Assembly: GCA_008694505.1 (NCBI GenBank)
Contig: VZDJ01000174.1
Location: 12,436,285-12,500,284 of the forward strand
DNA: 64,000 nucleotides
From: Cyanoderma ruficeps
Lineage: Eukaryota > Chordata > Aves > Passeriformes > Timaliidae
Direction: 5' to 3'
Part shown: piece after piece, positions 48,004-58,913 of the stretch
Numbering within the stretch: position 1 is the stretch's first letter
How the letters are laid out: each line of letters starts with the position of its first letter
The notes under the pieces: generated by a model
Seen by the model: the letters and a program-made list of their open reading frames with translations, nothing else
What the model was told of the DNA's origin: nothing
Database searches by the model: none
Program-made: the position numbers and the translations under genes

Positions 48004-49164
48004 TCCTTCTTCCGTTGTACAAAAATAAAGAAGTGCCACGTGGGCAGGGGCACTGCCCTTCTATGTGTACCAAAAATATCAATATACATAAATAAATCCT
48101 TGAGATGTTCATAGTTTGCACCGTACAAAAAACAATATAATAAAAATAGATATTTATATATTACAAATGTCCTTAAATATTTCTCAAGCTGCAGGAGTTA
48201 AATTAACCTTAATAATCAATAAATACAATAAACACACAAATATTAATGTATAAATTAGGGGGGGAGGCAGTGGGGGATGTCACCCACTGTCACAGTGCAG
48301 CGGCCAGAGCTGAATCCCTGCCGGGTACCATCAGGATTGTGGTGGATTGTACCACCAGGAGAGGTGGCCCCTGTCCCCTCTCTGTCCCCTCCTGGCCTGG
48401 AAGGAGTGAGACAGAGGGGACAGGGATGCTGGAAGTACGAGAACACCCAGTGTGCAGGAGTGAGCTTGGGGGCACTGAGAGCACAGGGACCCTGAGCACA
48501 GGGGATACTGAGGGATCAGGACAGGGATGTGCAAAGGGACACTGAGCTCAGGGACACTGAGCACAGAGGGACACAGACTGTGCAGGGACTCTGACTGTGC
48601 AGGGACACAGGATTCCACTCGCAGCTGTTCCCCGGGAGCAGAGCCGGCGCAGGGCAGGCAGGGTGTGACAACACCGGGGACAGTCGCCGCTGGCAGCAGC
48701 GCTCTCCGTGGGCCGGTGGCGGGCGCTGGGCGAGCAGCTCTTAGTCAGGCTGTGTCACCCGACCCATTGAATCACTGGAAACTCCGGCAGGGCTCGGGGA
48801 CAGGGAACAGCACCCGGGGGACACCCGGCTCCGCTGGGTTGGAACCCCCTCCTCCAGGGGCTACCTGGATCCACGGGGAAGTGTGGCAGGATGTGGGAGA
48901 GCCATCCAGGGCTGTCCTGCAGCCGCGGGGTGGCACAGAAACAGCAAGGTCCCCACGAGGAGCCGAAGCGACGGGAGGCGCTGTCAGTGCATCTGAGCCC
49001 TCGCTCCGGTGAGGTGAGAGGGGCTCCGTGGTGCATCCCGGCCATCGGCTGCATCTCCATCCCGGGAATGGGGTTGGGATCGCGTCACATGGGATGGAGA
49101 TGGTGGAGATGATGGTGGAGATGATGGAGATGCCGGCGGGAGCTCCGGTGCCGGCGGGACTGCC
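47998..49164 (-). other. OSM: OSM 3' UTR with AU-rich elements
   Basis: The distal 250 nt (48010-48260) is AT-rich and on the minus strand holds several ATTTA motifs, for example TTTATTTATG, TATTTATTG and ATATTTAAGG. This predicts a rapidly decaying mRNA, as for LIF. About 48406-48610 is a degenerate repeat of gggacactgagcaca-like units. Confidence 0.72.
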
Positions 49165-50633
49165 CTAGGGCCGTGCAGGCAGCCGTGAGTCCCGGTGCGA
49201 TCTCCGGCGGGTCCGGCGGCTCCCGGCGCTCAGCTCGGCGCTGCGCTCGGCCATGAAGCGGGCGTAGCTCCAGAGGATCTGGCACCCTTGCAGCTTCTGT
49301 CGGAAGATGCTGAGGGATGCCGCGGGGCTGGGGAGGGGCCGGCGGCCGGGGTGGGGGCTGGGGGCCGGGAAGAGCCCCGCCAGGTTGTTGAGGAGCGCCC
49401 GCACCTTGCGGTGGGTCCCGCTCAGACGGCGGAGGATTTCGGCCTCGGGGTGGTGGAGGTTGCGCTGGTGGCGGATGATGTCCTGCAGCGCCTGGTCCAT
49501 GTGGATCATGGGCCTCCGCAGCCTCCGCAGCCCCCAGGGCCCCTTCCCCGGCCTCTGCAGCCACTCGGGGATGTTGTTGGTGCGGCAGATATTGTGGATG
49601 GCCAGGTGCTGCTCCTTCTCCTGCCCAGAGATGGGAGAGGAAGTTCAGGGATGTGGAAGCAGCACGGGGACCGCCCCCCAGCTGCCCTGTGGAGGGGACA
49701 GGTGTGGCCCCTTGCCCTGGGGAAGGGACTCACATAGAAGGTGAAGAGTTCCTGCGCGTCCTCGGCCATGAGCCTCACCAGCGCCTGCGTCTGGGGCACG
49801 GTGGGGGCCAGCGGGGACCTGCCCCCCTGGCCCGGCACTGCCCAGAGGATGAGGAGCCCTTTGGCGACAGCTGGGGAGGAAGAGGAGGGAGTCAGGAGCC
49901 GTTGGGGTATCGCTGGGTGCAGGGACACTGCCCTCTCTCACCGGGTCACCACCCCTGCGCCACAAAAGCTGCCTGCACCACAGTCCCTGTCCCCGCTCCA
50001 GGCATGACACAGCCCCTGCGCCAAAATCCTGCTTGGCACCCGGCGGGGAGGAGGATGAGGGTGCTGGAGGTCCTGTGGAGCAGCCAGGATGCGCAGACCA
50101 GCCACTGCAGCTGCTCCAGCAGCTCCCCCTGCCAGCGGGGGCCACCGCAAAGGAAGGGACAGCAGCGACACTCCTGGGTCCAGTCCCGCTGTCCAACTAT
50201 GGCCATCACTGTCCCAGCCCCGCTGTCACCCCCAGGACTTTGGATATGGCACCCGGCTGACACACAGCCTCTGTCCCTTCAGGCAAGCTGACTCCTGGCC
50301 TTCTGCCATTGGTCCCCAAACTGTCCCCTCCTGCCTACCCCTCCCAGCGTCCCCTCCCTCCCAGGCTGCCCATTCTCAATGCTCCCCATGTGCCACAGCG
50401 AGGAATGTCCCCGTCCCCGCCAGCGCCCGAGGAAGGCGACACGGCCGTGGCACAGCCTCGGTGCCATCTGCCACGGCACCGCCATGGGCGCCCCGCGGCC
50501 GCGCTCCCTCCGCCGCTCCCGGCTGGACCGGCGCGGCCGGGGCGAGCGAGAGGGGACACGGGGACACGGAGACACGGAGACACGGCACACACGTACCTGC
50601 CAGCATGCCCCAGGGCCGCCCGTCACACCGCAT
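49165..50633 (-). CDS. OSM: OSM, oncostatin M (three exons, complete)
   Basis: Exon 1 is 50597-50633 (ATG, MRCDGRPWGMLA, ends GGCAG/gtacgt), exon 2 is 49734-49870 and exon 3 is 49165-49620 (stop TAG). Phases join to 209 residues. A hydrophobic signal segment (about residues 13-25, VAKGLLILWAV) is followed by helix A ending AQELFTFY. Then come the NIC cysteine (C70), the site-III FxxK motif FRQK (F164, K167) and GCQILWSYARFM (C171). A basic tail with RRTRRRSHR recalls the basic, processed tail of human OSM. Secreted IL-6-family cytokine acting through gp130 with OSMR or LIFR. Identity rests on the helix-D block, exon phases and position beside LIF. Only C70 and C171 remain after the signal peptide; the second mammalian disulfide is absent. 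Confidence 0.92.
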
Positions 50634-50710
50634 GGCCGGGGCAGGGTGTCCGCCCGGGGCTGCCGGGTGCGCAACCACTTCCTTAACTGCTCGGCTTTGG
50701 GGAAGCGCGG

Positions 50711-50718
50711 CTTTTAAA
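50711..50718 (-). promoter_or_regulatory. OSM: OSM TATA-like element
   Basis: TTTAAAAG on the minus strand lies about 80 bp upstream of the OSM ATG. This gives a short 5' UTR of about 50 nt if transcription starts 30 bp downstream. No other TATA-like sequence is closer. Confidence 0.6.
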
Positions 50719-52985
50719 GCGCACCCTTTACCCCCACCTCTGGAGGACTCAGCCGAGGCAGCGAGAAGTGAAGGGGGCCAATGAGCAGGGCAAGAGAAGA
50801 GGCGGGAGGAAATGGGGCCGGACGGATGATGGGCATTTCTTCGAGTCAGTTCCTCGAGGGAGTCCGGGTGAGTCCAGCCTGGAAGGCTGCGGTCCCACAG
50901 CTCATCCCATGGCAGGACCCCCGAGTTCTGGATTCTTGGGAAAGAGACTTTTTGATTCATGCTGATGTCACTGCTCAGCACCCAACAGGTTGAACTGAAA
51001 CCGGCACCGGCTGCCCCGAAACTCCAATGCAAAAGAGGGCAGTGGCGGCTGGCAGCAGGGACAGGAATGTCACCCGCGTGCCACCACGGGGTGTTTTGCA
51101 TCCCAAATCCAGCTGTGGAAGGTAAAAATCTACCCTGGCAAGGAGGGAGGTGGAAGCGTGGGAAGTGCCGGGCATCCCAGCACTGCCTGATGCTCTGGGA
51201 GATGCTCCATCTGCCTGCTCATACTCACCCACAGCTCTGGGTGACAAATGTGGGTGCTGAACCAAGTGAGGGACACCAGGTTTAGCCTCTGTGCCCGGCA
51301 GCATCCACGGGAACACCGAAGGCGCCGGGTGTTGCCCAAGGCTGCGCTGCTGCCCCGGGGCTGGCACAGCCTCGCCACCGCCACCAGCACCCAGGGCAGT
51401 CCCCCTTGTCCCCCTGGCTCCCCTTCCTGGCAGGCAGAGCCCGGCACCGACAGGGGTTTTCCCATTCCTGGGAGGTGAATGTCTCCGATCAGCGCTTTGA
51501 GTGAGGCGTGTCGCAATCCCGTTGATTTTGGTGACCTTCGCTGAATTTACGCATTTGGAGAGTTTGGTGGTGGCGCAGGAGATCAACCCAGAAATTACAG
51601 TTCCTTCCAGGAGGAAGGATGCAGTGGTGACTCACTTCTAGAAGTGCTTTTTTTTCCCAAAATGTCCCTGCCCTGGCCATGCCATGACCTGCCCAGTCTG
51701 CTTCCTCCAACAGCTGCCTCTGTCGACTCCTCTTCCTCCTCCCTGGGGCCTCCCTGGCAGAGGTGGCGGCTGGGGTGGGTTCCATGGGTGGGCAGGGCTG
51801 TGCCCAGGGCAGTCCTGGAGAGGTGGAGGAACCAGGAGAAGATCTTGTTCACAGCAGTTTGTCCATCCCTCAGGCTGCCTAGACAGGCTGTCTGCCCATC
51901 CATCCACCCATCCACCTGTGTGTACATCCATCCACTTGTCCATCCATCATCTGTGCACCCATCCAAAAACTCCTCCACCTGTTCAGCTATGCATTAACCT
52001 GTCTATCCATATGATGATCCATCCATCCATCCATCCATCCATCCATCCATCCATCCATCCATCCATCCATCCATCCATCCATCCATCCATCCATCNCCAT
52101 CCATCCACTTTCTTCCTGTTCCATTCTTATCCATCCATCCATGCCTTGCCATAACAGTGATCAGAGCCTTCACCCTCAGCTCTCCCCTGGCCACAGGTGG
52201 CCCTCACCCCTCCGTATGGCACTGTCACCCCCTGGGCTGGGCCAGCAGGACACCACGGTGGTGGCCACCCCGCCATTGGCGAGTGTGTGGCCGGGGCTGT
52301 GCAATACCCAACAGGGACAAAAATAGCTCCAGTGATTGCATGGGCCATTTCTTCATCACCAGGAGCACGTCACCGGTGTCCCATGACTCGGAGAAGGGCC
52401 CGAGACAGGAAGGAGAGCACCCGGAGAGCTGGCTGGAAGCCGGTGGCTGCAAGTGTGGGACTGACGTGGGCAAGACTGAATGTGCCAGGACCAGGGCACA
52501 GTCCTGCTGGGAACGTGGGAGAGCAGGGGACGGATTTTGGGGACAGGATGGGAGCAGAGGTTCCCTTCCACACTCGTGCTGGGTCTGGCTGAGGACCAGG
52601 CACCCCCTGGGGGCACCCACTGGCTGCAGCACCCCCAGGCAGGCACAGCCCCACCCCGTGTACCCCACTTTGCCACAGGATGCTGTGCTGCCAGCAAGGG
52701 AAGAGTGGGACACAGTGGGAGTGTGACAGGGACATCCCCAGGTCTGGGGTCAGGCTCATGCCTCAGTTTCCCCCAGGTCTGACCCGGTGTGGGGCAGGGG
52801 GAGGGCAGAAATGTGGGCCTGGGTTTCCTCAGGGCTGCAGCTTTAATCCATTTTTTCACCTAAAATACACAGCAGAGAAAGTGGCCGTGCCCCAGTCACC
52901 TCACAGGGGGACTCTGTCCCATCCCAGCTCCTGCCACCAACACAGGGACAATCTCCCTGGGCAACCTCTCTGGGCTACATAGAAA
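50719..52985. other. OSM-CASTOR1 intergenic region
   Basis: It contains the OSM upstream region, with a TTCTTGGGAA sequence at 50933-50942 (TTCN4GAA, STAT6-like spacing), and the CATC microsatellite. No additional coding exon was recognised. Confidence 0.55.
51893..52140. repeat. (ATCC)n microsatellite, perfect core 52016-52095, with an N at 52096
   Basis: Imperfect ccatccatccacc units flank a perfect ATCC run of about 80 nt. The N interrupts the array, so the true copy number is not known. Confidence 0.97.
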
Positions 52986-53001
52986 TAAAAATAATAAGAA
53001 C

Positions 53002-53007
53002 TTTATT
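53002..53007 (-). terminator. CASTOR1: CASTOR1 polyadenylation signal
   Basis: AATAAA on the minus strand (in gtcaataaagttc), about 0.58 kb past the CASTOR1 stop codon. Further A-rich sequence follows on its 3' side. Confidence 0.75.
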
Positions 53008-53588
53008 GACTTATCAAAAACTATGTGAAAATACAACTTGTGAGGGGCTGGGTGTCACTGTCACTTCATGACAGGTGACAGCCAGGGCTGGCGGTGAATA
53101 AGAGCCCCCCTACTGCCCCCTTGGAGATTTTTGGGGTGCCAGGGGTAACCCCAGCCCCAGGAATGCTCTCCCCTCCATGGGGCTGGTCCAGGGGTGTCCC
53201 TGAGCATCGTGGCCACCTCTCCCTTCCCAAGGGGACACATCCCATCAGCCCCAGGCTGTCCCCTATAGCACCACGGTGGCACTTCACTGCTCTTTGGCAT
53301 GTCCCCTCTGCGTCCCCTGCACCTGGACACGGGCGCTGTCCCCGGGCCACCCACCCACACAGGGCTAGAGGGAGAGGATGGCACACAGGGACTGACCCCT
53401 CTCCTGCGGGCCAGTGCCCACTGCCACAAGGCCACCGCGTCCCCAAAGCCACCACATCCCCAGCACAGAGGGAGCGATGCTGTGCCCTGTCCCGTGCTGG
53501 GGGATCATTAAAATTAAAAATTAATGAACAGGGGTGGGGAGGAGGGGAGACACCACGCTGGGACAGTCAGCGTGGGGACAGCCGGCCG
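53002..53588 (-). other. CASTOR1: CASTOR1 3' UTR
   Basis: Sequence between the stop codon and the polyadenylation signal. It has no AU-rich clusters like those of the two cytokine genes. Antisense open frames here are by-products. Confidence 0.65.
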
Positions 53589-56500
53589 CTATCTGCCACT
53601 CTCCTGCCGCTGCTGCAGCAGCTGGATGACCTCAGTGATGCCCTCCTCAGGGACCTGCAGGGGACAGAGGGGGTGTCAGCCTCAAGGGGACACCCCGGGG
53701 CTGGCAGGGGTCCCCGGGGAGGGGCAGGGGCTCACCAAGGCGTGATCGAAGTTGAAGGTGCTGATGTAATAGGCCGAGATGTCGGCGGCCGCCAGCGGCT
53801 CCGCGATCTGCGCCACGATGCCACACTCGTCTGGGGGGGCAAAGGAGGTCTCAGACCCCTGCCATGGGGACAGACGGGGACAGCAGTGCCCCACAGCACC
53901 CCCTGGGTGGCAGTGGCACAAGAAGGAACACGGCCACCACGGCCACACTCACCGAAGCCGAGGGGCTGTCCCCCGATCCGCACCATCCGCCACAGCTCCC
54001 CTGTCGAGCTGGTCAGCAGGAGGTCACTGGGGAAGCTGAGGGGATGAAGCGAAGTGTCACCCCCTCCCTGAGCCCCCACAGCCAGGGACAGAGGGACAGA
54101 CAGCCCAGGGATGGCACCTACCGCTTCTGGGTCTCGGCATCCATCACGATGGAGATGTAGCCCTCGATGAGGGAGAAGGAGAAGAAGGTGATGGAGTCGA
54201 GGTCCTGGCTGCCACTGGCTGCATCCCACGGGGGGCTGCTGAGGGGGAAGGGGATACAGGGAGGGGTCACAACCCCAAAAATGGGAAGGAGAATAGCTTG
54301 GTGGTGGCACTGGGTGTCAGAGCATTGTGCTGAGGTGCTGCAGGACTGCGGAGAGGGGACAAGAGCAGGTGGTCCCCAAAGGGTCTGCAGCTCACAGGTG
54401 ACACCAGGTTTTGGAGCAGGAGCATGCCACCAGAAGGGACCCCATCCCAGGGGACACGGGAGGACCCGATCAGGAGCATTCCCTCCCCCCAGCACCATCC
54501 CCACTGCCTTTTCCAAACCCACCCTCTCCTGCTTTGCAGTTTCCCCCCGGGGATTTGGTACAATGGTGGCTTTGTCACTTGAGTCACCTCGGGGTTCCTA
54601 CCCCTCACATGCAGCTCCCGGGAAGGTAAAACCAGTTTGGAAAACACACCCAGAGTCTGAAAACCCACTGGGACCAATGGCAGGGACCAATGTCACCGCA
54701 GTTCAGGTGGCACCAGGCAAGAGGCCACCCCCATGTCCCCATCCCCGGGATTCACCTGTGGGAGTAGAAGAGGACGTCGATGAGCATGGTGGCGATGGCG
54801 GGCAGCGTGTCGGGGGCCACCGTCAGGACACAGAAGCGGGTCTGGGGGCTCTGCACCGGGTGCAGCATGGGGCTGGCGGCTGGCAGGGGAACGGCCGCGC
54901 GTCAGGCCTGGGGACAGCTCGGGGACAGTCCCGCAGTGCCACCCCGTGGCCAGCGCGCCCACAGCCCGCAGTCCCTCAGGGAGCAGACGAGTGGCCCGGG
55001 GGTCCCAAAGGATGCGGGTAGCACTGGTGGGAGCTGCAGCATCTCGGTGGGGACAGGGTGGCCCTGGGTGTCCCCAGACGGGCCTCTCCAGTGGGAACCG
55101 GAGCATTTGGTGGGGTCCTCCAAATACCTAAATACCACTGGTGGGAGCAGGAGCACCTTGGCAGGGACTTGGGTGATCCTGGCTGACCATGGGGGTCCTC
55201 CAGGATGTGGGTTACACTGGTGGAAACTGGATCACCTCGGTGGGGACTGGGTGGTCCTGGCACAGGGTGGCCCTGGAGGTCCCTCAAGGATATGGGCACC
55301 ACCAGGTATAGCTGGAGCACCTTGGTGGGACTGGGTGGCCCCAGGGGACACAGAGCCCAGTGTCACTCACATGGCTTGGGCTTGAGGAAGCCGTTGCTCA
55401 CGTCATCGCTGGTGACAGGGACACACTCGCCACTCTCCTCCTTGTAGATGTCGAACTCCCCGGCCAGCGTGTGGATCACCACGGGCAGGTCCCGCTCCCG
55501 CACCTGCTCCAGGGCACAGCGTCAGCCCCTCGCTGCCACCCCTCCAACAGGGCACAGAGGGACGGCCAGGTGCCACCGTCACTCACCAGGATGAAGTCGG
55601 TCTGGTACGTGGAGAGCATCAGCACCGAGACGTGGTGCTCGGCCAGCGGCGCAATGACCGACCGCGCGATCTTGGTGACACCGGTGGCCTGGCAGCCGGG
55701 CGGCTCCCGCCCGTTGGAGACGACGCTGAGCACCAGCCACGTGGAATCTGCCACCTGCATGAACTCCGAGGGCGGCAGCTCTGCGAGGGACAAGGGACAC
55801 TGAGGCAGGTGGCTCCACAGGGCTTGGCACAGCCGGACACAGCCAGTGCCGGCTCAGGCACTGCGTGTCACACTGTCCCCCGGGCGATGAGCAGACCCAA
55901 GACAGGATCAGCCCCAGGTGTGGGGACACTGGTTTGGGGGTGCAGATGAGCCCCATCCATAGGTGGAATGAGCCAGACGGGGCTCAGCTGCTCCACACTG
56001 GGATTGGGCCATAGGGATGAGAGGGGCCAAGGCTACAGCCCCCCCAAATCCCAATATGTGTCTCTACTCCCTGTGCCAGCACCCCAGGCTGGGTGCATGG
56101 GGGTGTTGGCATTGCACCCCAAAGCCAGCACCACCAGGGCCCTGGGGCTGCCCAGCTCATCCTCCGCCCCCCGCCCAGGAGCCCCCAGCCCAGCTGGGGA
56201 TGCTCAGGGATGCACATGGGGCACTGGAAGGGTCCAGGGGAGGGTCATCCCACTGTCCTGGGGGTCCCAGCACCTGGTGCCAGGCTGGTGGAGAGAGCCC
56301 AGGCTGGCAGAGAGCCATAACAGCATCCAAAAAATCTGCTGGTGGTGGCAGGGTGGGCATATGCCAGCTGTTCCCATGCCCCTTGCTCCCACCCTCCTGC
56401 CCAGGAGAGGGGCTGGCACTGCTGGGCACCCCAGGACTCAGCCAAGCTGTCCTCTCTTCTCTGGGCTCTCCTTCCCAGCAAGGGACAGGCCAGGGCACCC

Positions 56501-58335
56501 AAGGGGTCACCAATCCACCCCTCTCATCCAGGAAAGGTGGGAGCAGCTCCCATGGGAGGCCACACAAGCCCCCAGCCCTTCGATGAGCACCCAGTGCCCA
56601 AGCTCAGCTGAGGCCCCAAACTCATCACACCAGTGGTGGAGGGGAGGTCGCATGGGGAGGGTCCAGCACCCGCTGAGGGGGACCCCATCAGGGGACAGGC
56701 TCTGTACGCCGCTCCCAAACTCAGCGCGGGGCAGGGCGGGAGCGGGGCCGGATCCAGAGCCTCGGCGGGTGTTCCCAGCGCCTGTTCCTGTGCAGGAAGC
56801 GCCAGAACAGCCTCGGCTCCAGCCCAGGGCCCAGTGCTGGGAACGTGGGGGCGGGACAGGGACTCCGGGACATGGGGACCTGTCCCAGAGCTCAACGTTT
56901 AATTGCTTTTCAACACCACCCTGGGCAAGGCTAAATGCAAGGGGACCCTGCTGTCCCTGTGTCACCCACCCCAGGGCTTAATCCTGATCCCCAAGGGAAA
57001 GGGGGGTGCAGTTCTCATCTGCTGGGGGTCCCCTTCCAGGCCAGCAGTGGAGGGACACTGGCAGCCCCCCAGCCAAGGGGGGTTCACAGGGCACTGCTGG
57101 GCCACAGGCTCGCAGGACCATTGTTCAGCACTTCCCGCCCTCCCCTCGGGATTGAGGAACATTTGTCCGCAGGCCCCGAAATAAAACAATACATGGGGAA
57201 CAGCTCTGGCTCTGGGAGTGGGGAGAGCCCGTTCCACAGCAAAAGGAGGTGAGCCCACGACCTGGCCGTGAGTGCTCGTGGCCGGAGCGCTGACCCTTGT
57301 TCCTTGGGTCACGGCCAAGGCTCTGCTGCGCTCAGCTCCTGCGGCCTCGGCAGGAAGGTTTGGGCGTGGGAAGCCGGGCCGGGATCTGGACACTCTGGCT
57401 CAGCCCGTTGGGCCGGTACCCCCGGCAGGACGGGCGGTGAGGGTGATGCACGGCACACGCCGAGTCACCAGCGGTGGGGACATCACCAAATGGGACATCC
57501 CTGGGAGAGGGACTGGCTTGGAAGGGAACAAACCTCCCCAGGACACCCCAAAAGCTGGACCTTGCTGCCGAACAGGGCTCAGCCCTGCCGGCCTGGCTGG
57601 GCCTGTGCTTCGCCCTCCTCTGCCAAAAGCTCCAGTCGGCCCTCTGCGGGCGGAAGCACGGGATGAAACTGGACACGGCAATGATGACAGGAGGGCTGCC
57701 AGAGTCTGGAGCGCTGCCCGCGGGCATCCCGGGAGGTCTCTGCGCCCTGCCGGGAGCACCTGGCCTGCGGGCCGGCTCCGGGCTCTGCGCAGCCTGGCAC
57801 CACGAGCCGGGTGGCAGCTCTGCCCGGGAGGAGCCGTCGGAGCGAGGGCAGCCACGCCGGGAGAGTCCCGACCGGGCAAGCCGGCACATCGCCGGCGCAG
57901 GCGCCGCGGGGACGGGATGGGCATGTTCCGAGGGAGCCAAGCACAAGCCGGGACTCGCTCCCTGCGGCCCAGGCGTGGAGCCGGGCTGCGGACGCGCACG
58001 GCCCGCCGTGCCAGGAGGCCACCGCTCGGTACCTTTGAAGCCCTCCTCGTCCAGCATGACCGTGTAGTCCTCGGGGGTCTCCGTCAGGCTGAAGAATTTG
58101 CATCTGAAGAAGAAGAAATCGGTGCTGCTGATCCCAAAACCGTCGCCGTTTCCCTGGGGCCGGGAGTCGGGGGAAGAAGAGGAGAAGGAGGAGGAGGATG
58201 GTGGGGGGGGAAAGGCCGGTACCGGCAGCGCTGGGGCAGCAAGAGCAACTTGAGCAGCGGGTGGGTGTAGAGCCAGAGCCCGCGGCGGGCCAGGCTCAGC
58301 ACCCGCACCCGGTGCTCCAGGATGTGCAGGTCCAT
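53589..58335 (-). CDS. CASTOR1: CASTOR1, cytosolic arginine sensor for mTORC1 (nine exons, complete)
   Basis: Exons on the minus strand: 58223-58335, 58033-58103, 55587-55780, 55371-55503, 54756-54879, 54122-54238, 53953-54035, 53736-53830 and 53589-53654. They sum to 996 nt, 331 residues (human 329). The start MDLHILEHRVRVLSLA matches the family. ACT-type domains are evident in KFFSLTETPEDYTV, VTKIARSVIAPLAEHHVS, SLIEGYISIVMDAETQK and ADISAYYISTFNFDHALV. Human CASTOR1 binds arginine through residues including S111, E277 and D304; the equivalents here are S113, E280 and D307. Known role: without arginine, CASTOR1 binds GATOR2 and restrains mTORC1. Only the linkers around residues 83-94 and 171-178 are clearly diverged. 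Promoter in a CpG-rich block. Confidence 0.97.
54996..55355. repeat. CASTOR1: Degenerate tandem repeat in CASTOR1 intron 4
   Basis: About four to five diverged units of 60-90 nt. Each has a ggatgtgggttacactggtgg-like start cut short by changes, a gcaccttggtggggac block, a gggtggtcctgg block and a ggaggtcctcc-like end. It fills most of the intron between exons 4 and 5. Confidence 0.7.
55781..58032 (-). other. CASTOR1: CASTOR1 intron 2
   Basis: This 2.25 kb intron is the largest of the gene and is GC-rich, becoming CpG-dense toward the promoter. Long plus-strand open frames (for example 55968-56981 and 57272-58270) cross it. They show no domain and appear to be compositional. Confidence 0.7.
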
Positions 58336-58720
58336 GGCGGCCGCGCCGCCCCGGGAACCGCCGCCGCCGCCGCTATAAGGGAGGATACGGGACCGCCCCG
58401 GAACCGCCCCGCATCGCCCCGGGACTGGCCCAGGACCGCCCCGCAGTGCCTCGGGACCGCCTCGCATCGGCCCGGAACCGCCCTGGAACCGCCCCGCATC
58501 GCTCCGGGACCGCTCCGGAACCGCCCCGCATCGCTCCGGAACCGCCCTGTGACCGCCCTCATCGCCCAGGGACCGATCCGGGAACGCTCCGCATCTCGCC
58601 GGGGCCGCCCTGTGACCGCCTGCCTGGCCCCGGCACCGATCCGCAGCACCCCCGGACAACCCCGGCACCGCCCCGCACCGCGAGAAAGGGAAAGACCCGG
58701 GCCCGGCGCTCCGGGAGCAG
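57250..58720. promoter_or_regulatory. CASTOR1: CpG-rich promoter block of CASTOR1
   Basis: CpG density is high across exons 1 and 2 and upstream, with no obvious TATA box. This fits a broad housekeeping-type promoter. Confidence 0.6.
58396..58682. repeat. GC-rich minisatellite directly upstream of CASTOR1
   Basis: Tandem variants of ggaaccgccccgcatcgc and gggaccgccc, about 17-20 nt each, occur more than a dozen times. They begin about 60 bp upstream of the CASTOR1 ATG and so lie in the 5' UTR or core promoter. All six frames stay open over much of it. Confidence 0.8.
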
Positions 58721-58756
58721 CCGCAGTTCAAAGCTGCACCGGAGCCTCGGAACCAG

Positions 58757-58913
58757 CCTCAATACAGAGCTCCATGGTGCCCAAACCTGCTCAAATTCAG
58801 CGCCCCGGGGTACCTGGAGCAGCTTCAAGTCAGAGTCCCGCGGTACCCCCGAACTGCAGCCCTGGGGGTGCTCAAACCAGCCTCAATTCAACAGCCCAGG
58901 GTGTCTAACCAAG
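58757..58913. repeat. Degenerate 33-bp tandem repeat
   Basis: Units begin cctcaatacag (58757), ctcaaattcag (58790), cttcaagtcag (58823) and cctcaattcaa (58881). The first three are spaced by 33 nt and the fourth by 58 nt. The repeat adjoins the GC-rich minisatellite. Confidence 0.6.

Noticed and set aside
53094..54047. 317-codon plus-strand open frame
   Set aside because: It is antisense to CASTOR1 exons 7-9 and the 3' UTR and crosses true splice sites of that gene.
55968..56981. 337-codon plus-strand open frame in CASTOR1 intron 2
   Set aside because: The product is Pro/Ser/Gly-rich with no domain, and overlapping frames of similar length exist on both strands.
57272..58270. 332-codon plus-strand open frame antisense to CASTOR1
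   Set aside because: It overlaps CASTOR1 exon 2 and the CpG-rich promoter on the opposite strand, has no recognisable domain and has low-complexity Arg/Gly/Pro composition. Stop-poor GC-rich DNA explains it.
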